NCBI RefSeq assembly: GCF_051401765.1
Contig: NW_027480438.1
Location: forward strand, 5,952,001 to 6,016,000
Origin: Calliopsis andreniformis
Lineage: Eukaryota; Arthropoda; Insecta; Hymenoptera; Andrenidae
Length of the DNA: 64,000 nt
Direction of reading: 5' to 3'
Under the pieces are notes generated by a model, which saw nothing but the letters and a program-made list of their open reading frames with translations, had not been told where the DNA came from and did not search any database. A program made the position numbers and the translations under genes. Shown here one piece after another: positions 35,523 to 48,100 of this stretch; positions within the stretch are counted from its first letter, which is position 1, and the number at the start of each line of letters is the position of its first letter.

Positions 35523-38500
35523 TACTATCCTCAATCCTCAATCATCAATCCTCAATCCTCAATCCTCAGTCATCAATCCTCAATCTTCAATACTCATTCC
35601 TCAATCATCAATCCTCAATCCTCAATCCTCAATCCTCAGTCCTCAGTCCTCAAACCTCAATCCTCAATCCTCGTTCCTCAAACCTCAATCCTCAACCCTC
35701 AGTCCTCATCCTCAGTTCTCAATCCTCAATCCTCAAACCTCAACCTTCAATCCTCAATACTCAATCCTCAATCGTCAATACTCAACCATCAATACTCAAT
35801 TCTCAATACTCAATAGAATATCCTGAATTCTCAGTACTCAATACTCAAACCTCAATCCTCAACACTCAGCCCTCATCCTCCATCCTCAATCCTCAATCTT
35901 CAATCCTCAGTACTCAATCTTCAATCTTCAATCCTCAATCCTCAATCCTCAATCCTCAATCCTCAATCCTCAGTCATCAATCCTCAATCTTCAATACTCA
36001 ATCGTCAATCCGCAGTCCTCAATCCTCAATCCTCAATCTTCGTTCCTCAAACATCAATCCTCAACCCTCAGCCATCATCCTCAATCCTCAATCCTCGTTC
36101 CTCAATCCTCAATCCTCAATCCTCAATCCTCAATCCTCAATGGTCAATCTCCAGTCCTAGATCCTCAATCCCCAATCCTCAATCCTTAATCCTCAATCTT
36201 CAATCCTCAATCCTCAATTCTCAATCCTCAATACTCAATCCTCAATCCTCAATCCTCAATCCCCAATCCTCAATCTTCAATCCTCAATCCTCAATCCTCA
36301 AGCCTCAATCCTCAATCCCCAATCTTCAATCCTCCATACTCAATCTTCAATCCTCAATCCTCAATCATCAATCCTCAGTCCTCAATCCTCAGTCATCAAT
36401 CCTCAATCCTCAATTCTCAATCCTCAATACTCAATCCTCATTCCTCAAACATCAATCCTCAACCCTCAGTCTTCATCCTCAATTCGCAATACTCAATCCT
36501 CAATCCTGAATCCTCAATCTTCAATCATCAATACTCAATCTTCAATACTCAATCCTCAATCCTCAATCCTAAAATCCTCAATCCCCCATATTCAACACAC
36601 AACCCTCAACCATCAATCCTCAATACACAACCATCAATTATCAATTCTCAGTACTCAATAGAATATCCTGAATTCTCAATTTTCAATACTCAATCCTGAA
36701 TCCTCAATCTTCAGCTCTCAGTCCTCAACAATCAGTTGTCAATCCTCAATCCTCAATAGAATATCCTCAATTCACAGTATTCAATACTCAATAGTCAATC
36801 TGCAATCTTCCAACCTCTATCCACAAACATCAATTCTCATCACTCAACCTTCAATCCTCAGTCCTCAATCCACAATCACCAATCCACAATCTTCAATAGG
36901 CAATCCTCAATCCTCAATCCTCAATCCTCAATACTCAATCTTCAATCCTCAATCCTCAATCCTCAATCCTCAACCCTCAGCCCTCATCCTCAACCCTCAA
37001 TCCTGAATCTTCAATCCTGAATACTCAATCTTCAATCCTCAACACTCAATCTTCAATCCTCAACCCTCAATCCACAATCCACAATCCTCAATACTCAATG
37101 ATCAACCTTCAATCCTCAATCCTCAACCCTCAATCCTCAATCATCAGTCATGAATACTCAATCTTCGTAACTCAATCCTCAATCCTCAATTCTCAATCCT
37201 CAATCCTCAATCCTCATTCCTCAAACCTCAATCCTCAACCCTCAGACCCCATCCTCAATTCACAATTATCAATCCTCAATCCTCAATCCTCAATCTTCAA
37301 TCCTGAATAATCAATCTTTCAATCCTAGATCCTCAATCCCCAATCCTCAATCCTTAATACTCAATCTTCAATCCTCAATCCCCAGTCCTCAATCTTCAAT
37401 CCTCAATGCTCAATACTCAATCCTCAATCCTCAATCCTCAATCCTCAATCCTCAATCATCAAACTTCAAACCTCAATCCTCAACCGTCAGTCCTCGTCCT
37501 CAATCCTCAACCCTCAATCCTCAATTCCCAATTCTCAATCCTCAATCCTCAATCGTCAATCTTCAATCCTCAATGATCAATCTCCAATCCTAGATCCTTA
37601 ATCCCCAATTCCCAATCCTCATTACTCAATCTTCAATCCTCAATCCCCTGTCCTCAATCTTCAATCCTCAATTCTCAAACCTCAATCCTCAATCCTCAGT
37701 CATCAGTCCTCAATCCTCAATCCTCAAACCTCAATCCTCAATCCTCAATCGTCAATCTTCAATCCTCAATGATCAATCTCCAATCCTAGATCCTTAATCC
37801 CCAATCCCCAATCCTTATTACTCAATCTTCAATCCTCAATCCCCTGTCCTCAATCTTCAATCCTCAATGCTCAATCCTCAATCCTCAATCCTCATTCCTC
37901 ATACCTCAATCCTCAACCCTCAGTCCTCATCCTCAATTCTCAATTCTTAATCCTCAATCCTCAATCCTCAATCTTCAATCCTCAATAATCAATCTCCTAT
38001 CCTAGATGCTCAATCCCCAATACGCTATCCTTAATCCTCAATATTCAATCCTCTATCCCCAGTCCACAATCTTCAATCCCCAAATCTCACTAATCGATCC
38101 TCAATCCTCAGTCCTTAATCGTCAATCATGAATCCACAATCTTCAATACTCAATCCTCAATCCTCAATCCTCAATCCTCAATCCTCAATCATCAATCCTC
38201 AATCTTCAATACTCAATCCTCAATCCTCAACCCTCAATCCTCAATACTCAACCCTCAATCCTCAATACTCAACCATCAATCCTCAATTCTCAATACTCAA
38301 TAGAATATACTGAATTCTCAGGATTCAATACTCAAACCTCAATCCTCAGCCCTCAGGCCTCATCCTCCATCCTCAATCCTCAATCCTCAATCCTCAATAT
38401 TCAATCATCAATACTCAATCTTCAATCGTCAATACTCAATCCTCAATCCTAAAATCCTCAATCCTCAATATTCAACACACAACCCTCAACCATCAGTCCG

Positions 38501-40698
38501 CAATACTCAACCATCAATCCTCAATTCTCAATACTCATTAGTATATCCTGAATTCTCAGTATTCAATACTCAAACCTCAATCCTCAACCCTCAGCCCTCA
38601 TCCTCCGTCCACAATCCTCAATCCTCAATCCTCAATCTTCAATACTCAATACTCAACCTTCAATCTTCAATCCTCTATTCTCAATCCTCAATCCTCAATC
38701 CTCAATCCTCAGTCATCAATCCTCAATCTTCAATACTCAATCGTCAATCCGCAGTCCTCAATCCTCAATCCTCAATCCTCGTTCCTCAAACATCAATCCT
38801 CAACCCTCAGCCATCATCCTCAATCCTCAATCCTCGTTCATCAATCCTCAATCCTCAATCCTCAATCCTCAATAGTCAATCTCCAATCCTAGATCCCCAA
38901 TCCTCAATCTTCAATCCTCAACCCTCAATCCTCAAGCCTCAATCCTCAATCTTCAATCCTGAATACTCAGTCTTCAATCCTCAATACTCAATCTTCAATC
39001 CTCAACCCTCAATCCACAATCCACAATCCTCAATCCTCGATCATCAACCTTCAATCCTCAATACTCAATCTTCAATTCTCAATCCTCAATCCTGAATCGT
39101 CAATCCTCATTCTTCAATCCTCAATACCCAATCCTCAGTCCTCAATCCTCAATCCTCAGTCATCAATCCTCAATCCTCAATACTCAATCGTCAATCCTCA
39201 GTCCTCAATTCTCAATCCTCAATCCCCGTTCCTCAAACCTCAATACTCAACCCTCAGTCCTCATCCTCAATTCTTAATCCTCAATCCTCAAACCTCAATC
39301 TTCAATCCTCAATACTCAATCCTCAATACTCAATACTCAACCATTAATCCTCAATTCTCAATACTCAATAGAATATCCTGAATTCTCAGTATTCAATACT
39401 CAAACCTCAATCCTCAACCCTCAGCCCTCATCCTCCATCCTCAATCCTCAATCCTCAAACCTCAATCTTCAATCCTCAATACTCAATCTTCGATTCTGAA
39501 TTCTCAATCCTCAATCGTCAATCCCCAATCCTCAATCTTCAATCCTCAATCCTCAATCCTCAATCTTCAATCCTCAATCCTCAATCCTTAATCCTCACAC
39601 CTCAAACATCAATATTCAACCCTCAGTCCTCGTCCTCAATCCACAACCCTCAATCCTCAGTCCTCAATACTCAATCTTCAATCCTCAATACTCAATCCTC
39701 AATCCTCAATCCTCAATCTTCAATCCTCAATACTCAATCTTCAATCCTCAATCCTCAATCCTCAATCCTCAATCCTCATTCTTCAATCTTCAATACCCAA
39801 TCCTCAATCTTCAAACCTCAATCCTCAATCCTCAATCCTCAATCCTCAATCCTCATTCTTCAATCCTCAATACCCAATCCTCAATCTTCAATCCTCAATC
39901 CTCATTCTTCAATTCTCCATACCCAATACTCAATCTTCAACCCTCAATCCTCTATCCTCAATCCTCAATTCTCAATCCTAATTCTTCAATCCTCAATACC
40001 CAATCCTCAATCTTCAATCCTCAGTCCTCAATATTCAATCATCAATATTCAATCTTCAATCCTCAAGCCTCAATCCTCAATCCCCAATCTTCAATCCTCC
40101 ATACTCAATCTTCAATTCTCAATCCTCAATCATCAATCCTCAATCCTCAATCCTCAGTCATCAATCCTCAATCTTCAATACTCAATCCTCAATGCTCAAT
40201 CCTCAATCCTCAATCCTCATTCCTCAAACCTCAATCCTCAACCCTCAGTCCTCATCCTCAATTCGCAATACTCAATCCTCAATCATCAATCCTCAATCTT
40301 CAATCATGAATACTCAACCTTCAATACTCAATCCTCAATCCTCAATCCTAAAATCCTCAATCCCCCATATTCAACACACAACCCTCAGCCATCAATCCTC
40401 AATACTCAACCATCAATTATCAATTCTCAATACTCAATAGAATATCCTGAATTCTCAGTTTTCAATACTCAATCCTGAATCCTCAATCTTCAACTCTCAG
40501 TCCTCAACAATCAGTTGTCAATCCTCAATCCTCAATAGAATATCCTCAATTCACAGTTTTCAATACTCAATACTCAATCTTCAATCTTCAAATCTCAATC
40601 CACAGACATCAATTCTCATCACTCAACCCTCAACACTCAGTCCTCAATCTTCAAACATCGATCCTCAATCCTCAATCTCCAATCCTCCATACTCAATC
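35523..40698 (+). repeat. Higher-order unit 6 (5,176 bp), deleted long unit
   Basis: This is a long-family unit that lacks 1,760 bp present in unit 5. After the landmark it follows unit 5 for about 110 bp, then passes within plain heptamers (about 35615-35636) to CAGTCCTCAGTCC at 35637, which stands at 30461 in unit 5. The first pair of dyad elements (29111 and 29349 in unit 5) is therefore missing. Downstream elements at 35816, 36661, 36759, 38303, 38541, 39371, 40440 and 40538 keep unit-5 spacing exactly. Confidence 0.9.
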
Positions 40699-42290
40699 TA
40701 CTATCCTCAATCCTCAATCATCAATCCTCAATCCTCAATCCTCAGTCATCAATCCTCAATCTTCAATACTCATTCCTCAATCATCAATCCTCAATCCTCA
40801 ATCCTCAATCCTCATTCCTCAAACCTCAAACCTCAACCCTCAGTCCTCATCCTCAATTCTCAATTCTTAATCCTCATTCCTCAATCCTCAATCTTCAATC
40901 CTCAATAATCAATCTCCTATCCTAGATCCTCAATCCCCAATACTCTATCCTTAATCCTCAATATTCAATCCTCTATCCCCAGTCCACAACCTTCAATCCC
41001 CAAATCTCAATAATCAATCCTCAATCCTCAGTCCTTAATCGTCAATCATCAATCCACAATCTTCAATACTCAATCCCCAATCCTCAATCCTCAATCCTCA
41101 ATCCTCAATCATCAATCCTCAATCTTCAATACTCAATCCTCAATCCTCAACCCTCCATCCTCAATACTCAACCCTCAATCCTCAATACTCAATCATCAAT
41201 CCTCAATTCTCAATACTCAGTAGAATATACTGAATTCTCAGGATTCAATACTCAAACCTCAATCCTCAGCCCACAGCTCTCATCCTCCATCCACAATCCT
41301 CAATCCTCAATCCTCAATCTTCAATCATCAATACTCAATCTTCAATCTTCAATACTCAATCCTCAATCATAAAATCCTCAATCCTCAATATTCAACACAC
41401 AACCCTCAACCATCAGTCCGCAATACTCAACCATCAATCCTCAATTCTCAATACTCATTAGTATATCCTGAATTCTCAGTATTCAATACTCAAAACTCAA
41501 TCCTCAACCATCAGCCCTCATCCTCCATCCTCAATCCTCAATCCTCAATCCTCAATCTTCAATCCTCAATACTCAACCTTCAATCTTCAATCCTGAATTC
41601 ACAATCCTCAATCCTCAATCCTCAATCCTCAATCCTCAGTCATCAATCCTCAATCTTCAATACTCAATCGTCAATCCGCAGTCCTCAATCCTCCATCCTC
41701 AATCTTCAATCCTGAATACTCAATCTTCAATCCTCAATACTCAATCTTCAATCCTCAACCCTCAATCCACAATCCACAATCCTCAATCCTCAATCATCAA
41801 CCTTCAACCCTCAATACTCAATCTTCAATCCTCAATCCTCAATCCTGAATCGTCAATCCTCATTCTTCAATCCTCAATACCCAAACCTCAGTCCTCAATC
41901 CTCAATCCTCAGTCATCAATCCTCAATAGTCAGTCATGAATACTCAATCTTCATAACTCAATCCTCAATCCTCAATCCTCAATCCTCAATCCTCAATCCT
42001 CAATCCTCATTCTTCAATCCTCAATCCTCAACCCTCAGTCCTCATCCTCAATTCTCAATTCTCAATCCTCAATCCTCAATCCTCAATCTTCAATCCTGAA
42101 TAATCAATCTCCAATCCTAGATCCTCAATCCCCAATCCTCAATCCTTAATCCTCAATCTTCAATCCTCAATCCCCAGTCCTCAATCTTCAATCCTCAATG
42201 CTCAATCCTCAATCCCCAATCCTCAATCCTCAGTCCTCAATCCTCAATCATCAAACCTCAAACCTCAATCCTCAACCGTCAGTACTCGTC

Positions 42291-42431
42291 CTCATTCCTC
42301 AAACCTCAAACCTCAACCCTCAGTCCTCATCCTCAATTCTCAATTCTTAATCCTCATTCCTCAATCCTCAATCTTCAATCCTCAATAATCAATCTCCTAT
42401 CCTAGATCCTCAATCCCCAATACTCTATCCT
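42291..42431 (+). repeat. 140-bp internal re-copy of the unit start
   Basis: Positions 42291-42431 repeat 40811-40951 (CATTCCTCAAACC through ACTCTATCC) at an offset of 1,480 bp. The sequence then leaves that order, with TATCCTCAATCC where the source has TATCCTTAATCC. The same composite occurs at about 51071, 55113 and 59205 in units 9, 10 and 11 but not in unit 8 or unit 12. It therefore marks a subfamily. Confidence 0.82.
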
Positions 42432-43042
42432 CAATCCTCAATCTTCAATAATGAATAATCAATCTCCAATCCAAGATCCTCAATCCCCAATCCTCAGTCC
42501 TTAATCCTCAATCTTCAATCCTCAATCCCCAGTCCTCAATCTTCAATCCTCAATGCTCAATCCTCAATCCCCAATCCTCAATCCTCAATCCTCAATCATC
42601 AATCCTCAATCATCAATACTCATTCCTCAATCCTGAATCCTCAATCTTCAATCCTGAATACTCAATTTTCAATCCTCAATCCTCAATCCTCAATCCTCAA
42701 TCCTCAATCCTCAATCCTGAATCCTCAATCTTCAATCCTCAATACTCAATCTGCAATCCTCAATCCTCAATCCTCAGGCCTCAAACATCAATATTCAACC
42801 CTCAGTCCTCGTTCTCAACCCACAACCCTCAATCCTCAAACCTCAATCCTCAACCGTCAGTCCTCGTCCTCAATCCTCAACCCTCAATCCTCAATCCTCA
42901 ATCTTCAACCCCAATAATCAATCTCCAATCCTAGATCCTCAATCCCCAATCCTCAATCCTTAATCCTCAATCTTCAATCCTCAATACTCAATCTTCAATC
43001 CTCAATCCTCAATCCTCAATCCTCAATCCTCAGTACTCAAAC

Positions 43043-44920
43043 ATGAATCCTCTACCTTCAATCCTCAATACTCAATCTGCAATCCTCAATCCTCAATCCT
43101 CAATCCTCAATCCTCAAACCTCAATCATCAATCCTCAATCCTCAATCCTCAATCCTCAGTCTTCAATCCTCAATACTCAATCCTCAATCCTCAATCATCA
43201 ATCATCAATTCTCAATCCTCAATCCTCAATCCTCAGACCTCAAACATCAATATTCAACCCTCAGTCCTCGTCCTCAATCCACAACCCTCAATACTCAATC
43301 CTCAGTCTTCAATCATCAATATTCAATCTTCAATCCTCAATCCTCAATCCTCAATACTCAATCCTCAATCCTCAAACCTCAATCATCAATCCTCAATCCT
43401 CAATCCTCAATCCTCAGTCTTCAATCCTCAATACTCAATCCTCAATCCTCAATCATCAATTCTCAATTCTCAATCCCCAATATTCAATCATCAATACTCA
43501 ATCTTCAATCCTCAAACCTCAATCATCAATCCTCAATCCTCAATCCTCAATCCTCAGTCTTCAATCCTCAATACTCAATCCTCAATCCTCAATCATCAAT
43601 ACTCAATCCTCAGTCTTCAATCATCAATATTCAATCTTCAATCCTCAATCCTCAATCCTCAATACTCAATCCTCAATCCTCAAACCTCAATCATCAATCC
43701 TCAATCCTCAATCCTCAATCCTCAGTCTTCAATCCTCAATACTCAATCCTCAATCCTCAATCATCAATTCTCAATTCTCAATCCCCAATATTCAATCATC
43801 AATACTCAATCTTCAATCCTCAATCCCCAATCCTCAATCTTCAATGCTCAATCCTCAATCCTCAATCCTCAATCCTCAATCCTCAATCCTCAATCTTCAA
43901 TCCTCAATACTCAATCTGCAATCCTCAATCCTCAATCCTCAATCCTCAATCCTCATTCTTAAGTCCTCAATACCCATTCCTCAATCTTCAATCCTCAATC
44001 CCCAATCCTCAATTCTCAATCCTCAATCCTTAATCCTCACACCTCAAACATCAATATTCAACCCTCAGTCCTCGTCCTCAATCCACAACCCTCAATCCTC
44101 AGTCCTCAATACTCAATCTTCAATCCTCAATACTCAATCCTCAATCCTCAATCCTCAATCTTCAATCCTCAATACTCAATCTTCAATCCTCAATCCTCAA
44201 TCCTCAATCCTCAATCCTCATTCTTCAATCTTCAATACCCAATCCTCAATCTTCAAACCTCAATCCTCAATCCTCAATCCTCAATCCTCAATCCTCATAC
44301 TTCAATCCTCAATACCCAATCCTCAATCTTCAATCCTCAATCCTCATTCTTCAATTCTCCATACCCAATACTCAATCTTCAACCCTCAATCCTCTATCCT
44401 CAATCCTCAATTCTCAATCCTAATTCTTCAATCCTCAATACCCAATCCTCAATCTTCAATCCTCAGTCCTCAATATTCAATCATCAATATTCAATCTTCA
44501 ATCCTCAAGCCTCAATCCTCAATCCCCAATCTTCAATCCTCCATACTCAATCTTCAATCCTCAATCCTCAATCATCAATCCTCAATCCTCAATCCTCAGT
44601 CATCAATCCTCAATCTTCAATACTCAATCCTCAATGCTCAATCCTCAATCCTCAATCCTCATTCCTCAAACCTCAATCCTCAACCCTCAGTCCTCATCCT
44701 CAATTCGCAATACTCAATCCTCAATCATCAATCCTCAATCTTCAATCATGAATACTCAATCTTCAATACTCAATCCTCAATCCTCAATCCTAAAATCCTC
44801 AATCCCCCATATTCAACACACAACCCTCAGCCATCAATCCTCAATACTCAACCATCAATTATCAATTCTCAATACTCAATAGAATATCCTGAATTCTCAG
44901 TTTTCAATACTCAATCCTGA
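43043..44920 (+). other. Longest open frame (625 codons), judged non-coding
   Basis: An ATG-initiated frame stays open for 625 codons and would read as variants of the heptapeptide LNPQSSI. Nothing supports translation: there is no distinct start context, no domain, signal or membrane segment, and no change of pattern at either end. Three heptamers make seven codons and none of the three forward frames contains a stop, so open frames are expected wherever TAA, TAG or TGA variants are absent. In units 8 and 9 the equivalent region is broken, partly by loss of 49 bp, without any sign of constraint. A transcript cannot be excluded from sequence alone. Confidence 0.8.
43291..43820 (+). repeat. 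Local tandem amplification with 140-, 168- and 308-bp offsets
   Basis: The variant string CAAACCTCAATCATC occurs at 43115, 43373, 43513 and 43681. The stretch 43291-43512 recurs as 43599-43820 (offset 308 = 44 heptamers), and 43373-43463 recurs as 43513-43603 (offset 140 = 20 heptamers). All offsets are exact multiples of seven, so register is kept. Units 8 to 11 have only a single copy of this region (for example 48000-48200), so the expansion is private to unit 7. Confidence 0.88.
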
Positions 44921-45140
44921 ATCCTCAATCTTCAACTCTCAGTCCTCAACAATCAGTTGTCAATCCTCAATCCTCAATAGAATATCCTCAATTCACAGTT
45001 TTCAATACTCAATACTCAATCTTCAATCTTCAAATCTCAATCCACAGACATCAATTCTCATCACTCAACCCTCAACACTCAGTCCTCAATCTTCAAACAT
45101 CGATCCTCAATCCTCAATCTCCAATCCTCCATACTCAATC

Positions 45141-48100
45141 TACTATCCTCAATCCTCAATCATCAATCCTCAATCCTCAATCCTCAGTCATCAATCCTCA
45201 ATCTTCAATACTCATTCCTCAATCATCAATCCTCAATCCTCAATCCTCAATCCTCATTCCTCAAACCTCAAACCTCAACCCTCAGTCCTCATCCTCAATT
45301 CTCAATTCTTAATCCTCATTCCTCAATCCTCAATCTTCAATCCTCAATAATCAATCTCCTATCCTAGATCCTCAATCCCCAATACTCTATCCTTAATCCT
45401 CAATATTCAATCCTCTATCCCCAGTCCACAACCTTCAATCCCCAAATCTCAATAATCAATCCTCAATCCTCAGTCCTTAATTGTCAATCATCAATCCACA
45501 ATCTTCAATACTCAATCCCCAATCCTCAATCCTCAATCCTCAATCCTCAATCATCAATCCTCAATCTTCAATACTCAATCCTCAATCCTCAACCCTCCAT
45601 CCTCAATACTCAACCCTCAATCCTCAATACTCAATCATCAATCCTCAATTCTCAATACTCAGTAGAATATACTGAATTCTCAGGATTCAATACTCAAACC
45701 TCAATCCTCAGCCCACAGCCCTCATCCTCCATCCACAATCCTCAATCCTCAATCCTCAATCTTCAATCATCAATACTCAATCTTCAATCTTCAATACTCA
45801 ATCCTCAATCCTAAAATCCTCAATCCTCAATATTCAACACACAACCCTCAACCATCAGTCCGCAATACTCAACCATCAATCCTCAATTCTCAATACTCAT
45901 TAGTATATCCTGAATTCTCAGTATTCAATACTCAAAACTCAATCCTCAACCATCAGCCCTCATCCTCCATCCTCAATCCTCAATCCTCAATCCTCAATCT
46001 TCAATCCTCAATACTCAACCTTCAATCTTCAATCCTCAATTCTCAATCCTCAATCCTCAATCCTCAATCCTCAATCCTCAGTCATCAATCCTCAATCTTC
46101 AATACTCAATCGTCAATCCGCAGTCCTCAATCCTCCATCCTCAATCTTCAATCCTGAATACTCAATCTTCAATCCTCAATACTCAATCTTCAATCCTCAA
46201 CACTCAATCCACAATCCACAATCCTCAATCCTCAATCATCAACCTTCAACCCTCAATACTCAATCTTCAATCCTCAATCCTCAATCCTGAATCGTCAATC
46301 CTCATTCTTCAATCCTCAATACCCAAACCTCAGTCCTCAATCCTCAATCCTCAGTCATCAATCCTCAATAGTCAGTCATGAATACTCAATCTTCATAACT
46401 CAATCCTCAATCCTCAATCCTCAATCCTCAATCCTCAATCCTCAATCCTCATTCTTCAAACTTCAATCCTCAACCCTCAGTCCTCATCCTCAATTCTCAA
46501 TTCTCAATCCTCAATCCTCAATCCTCAATCTTCAATCCTGAATAATCAATCTCCAATCCTAGATCCTCAATCCCCAATCCTCAATCCTTAATGCTCAATC
46601 TTCAATCCTCAATCCCCAGTCCTCAATCTTCAATCCTCAATGCTCAATCCTCAATCCCCAATCCTCAATCCTCAGTCCTCAATCCTCAATCATCAAACCT
46701 CAAACCTCAATCCTCAACCGTCAGTACTCGTCCTCAATCCTCAACCCTCAATCCTCAACTCTCAATTCTCAATCCTCAATCCTCAATAGTCAATCTTTAA
46801 TCCTCAATACTCAACCTTCAATCCTCAATCCTCAATAACCAATCCTCAATCCTTAATCCTCAATCTTCAATCCTCAATCCTCAATACTCAATCTGCAATC
46901 CTCAGTCCTCAACCCTCAACCCTCAATCCTCATTCTTCAATCCTCAATACCCAATCCTCAATCTTCAATCCTCAATCCTCAATCCTCAATCCTCAATTCT
47001 CAATCCTCAATCCTCAGTCCTCAGTCCTCAAACCTCAATCCTCAATCCTCGTTCCTCAAACCTCAATCCTCAACCCTCAGTCCTCATCCTCAATTCTCAA
47101 TCCTCAATCCTCAAACCTCAACCTTCAATCCTCAATACTCAATCCTCAATCGTCAATACTCAACCATCAATACTCAATTCTCAATACTCAATAGAATATC
47201 CTGAATTCTCAGTACTCAATACTCAAACCTCAATCCTCAACACTCAGCCCTCATCCTCCATCCTCAATCCTCAATCTTCAATCCTCAATACTCAATCTTC
47301 AATCTTCAATCCTCAATCCTCAATCCTCAATCCTCAATCCTCAATCATCAATACTCATTCCTCAATCCTGAATCCTCAATCTTCAATCCTGAATACTCAA
47401 TTTTCAATCCTCAATCCTCAATCCTCAATCCTCAATCCTCAATCCTCAATCCTGAATCCTCAATCTTCAATCCTCAATACTCAATCTGCAATCCTCAATC
47501 CTCAATCCTCAGGCCTCAAACATCAATATTCAACCCTCAGTCCTCGTTCTCAACCCACAACCCTCAATCCTCAAACCTCAATCCTCAACCGTCAGTCCTC
47601 GTCCTCAATCCTCAACCCTCAATCCTCAATCCTCAATCTTCAACCCCAATAATCAATCTCCAATCCTAGATCCTCAATCCCCAATCCTCAATCCTTAATC
47701 CTCAATCTTCAATCCTCAATACTCAATCTTCAATCCTCAATCCTCAATCCTCAATCCTCAATCCTCAGTACTCAAACATGAATCCTCTACCTTCAATCCT
47801 CAATACTCAATCTGCAATCCTCAATCCTCAATCCTCAATCCTCATTCTTCAATCCTCAATACCCAATCCTCAATCTTCAATCCTCAATCCTCAATCATCA
47901 ATTCTCAATCCTCAATCCTCAATCCTCAGACCTCAAACATCAATATTCAACCCTCAGTCCTCGTCCTCAATCCACAACCCTCAATACTCAATCCTCAGTC
48001 TTCAATCATCAATATTCAATCTTCAATCCTCAATCCTCAATCCTCAATACTCAATCCTCAATCCTCAAACCTCAATCATCAATCCTCAATCCTCAATCCT

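Larger units (their letters stand above)
40699..45140 (+). repeat. Higher-order unit 7 (4,442 bp), first short-family unit
   Basis: This is the boundary unit. Its first 1.59 kb follows the long-family start (elements 41223 and 41461, and the CCACAGCTCTC variant at 41271 shared with units 4 and 5). Near 42291 it switches to a 140-bp copy of its own start (40811-40951), then to a segment like 4.04-4.39 kb, and then to the short-family second half. At 43.1-43.9 kb it holds an extra local amplification (offsets 140, 168 and 308 bp) absent from later units. Terminal elements lie at 44882 and 44980. Confidence 0.86.
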
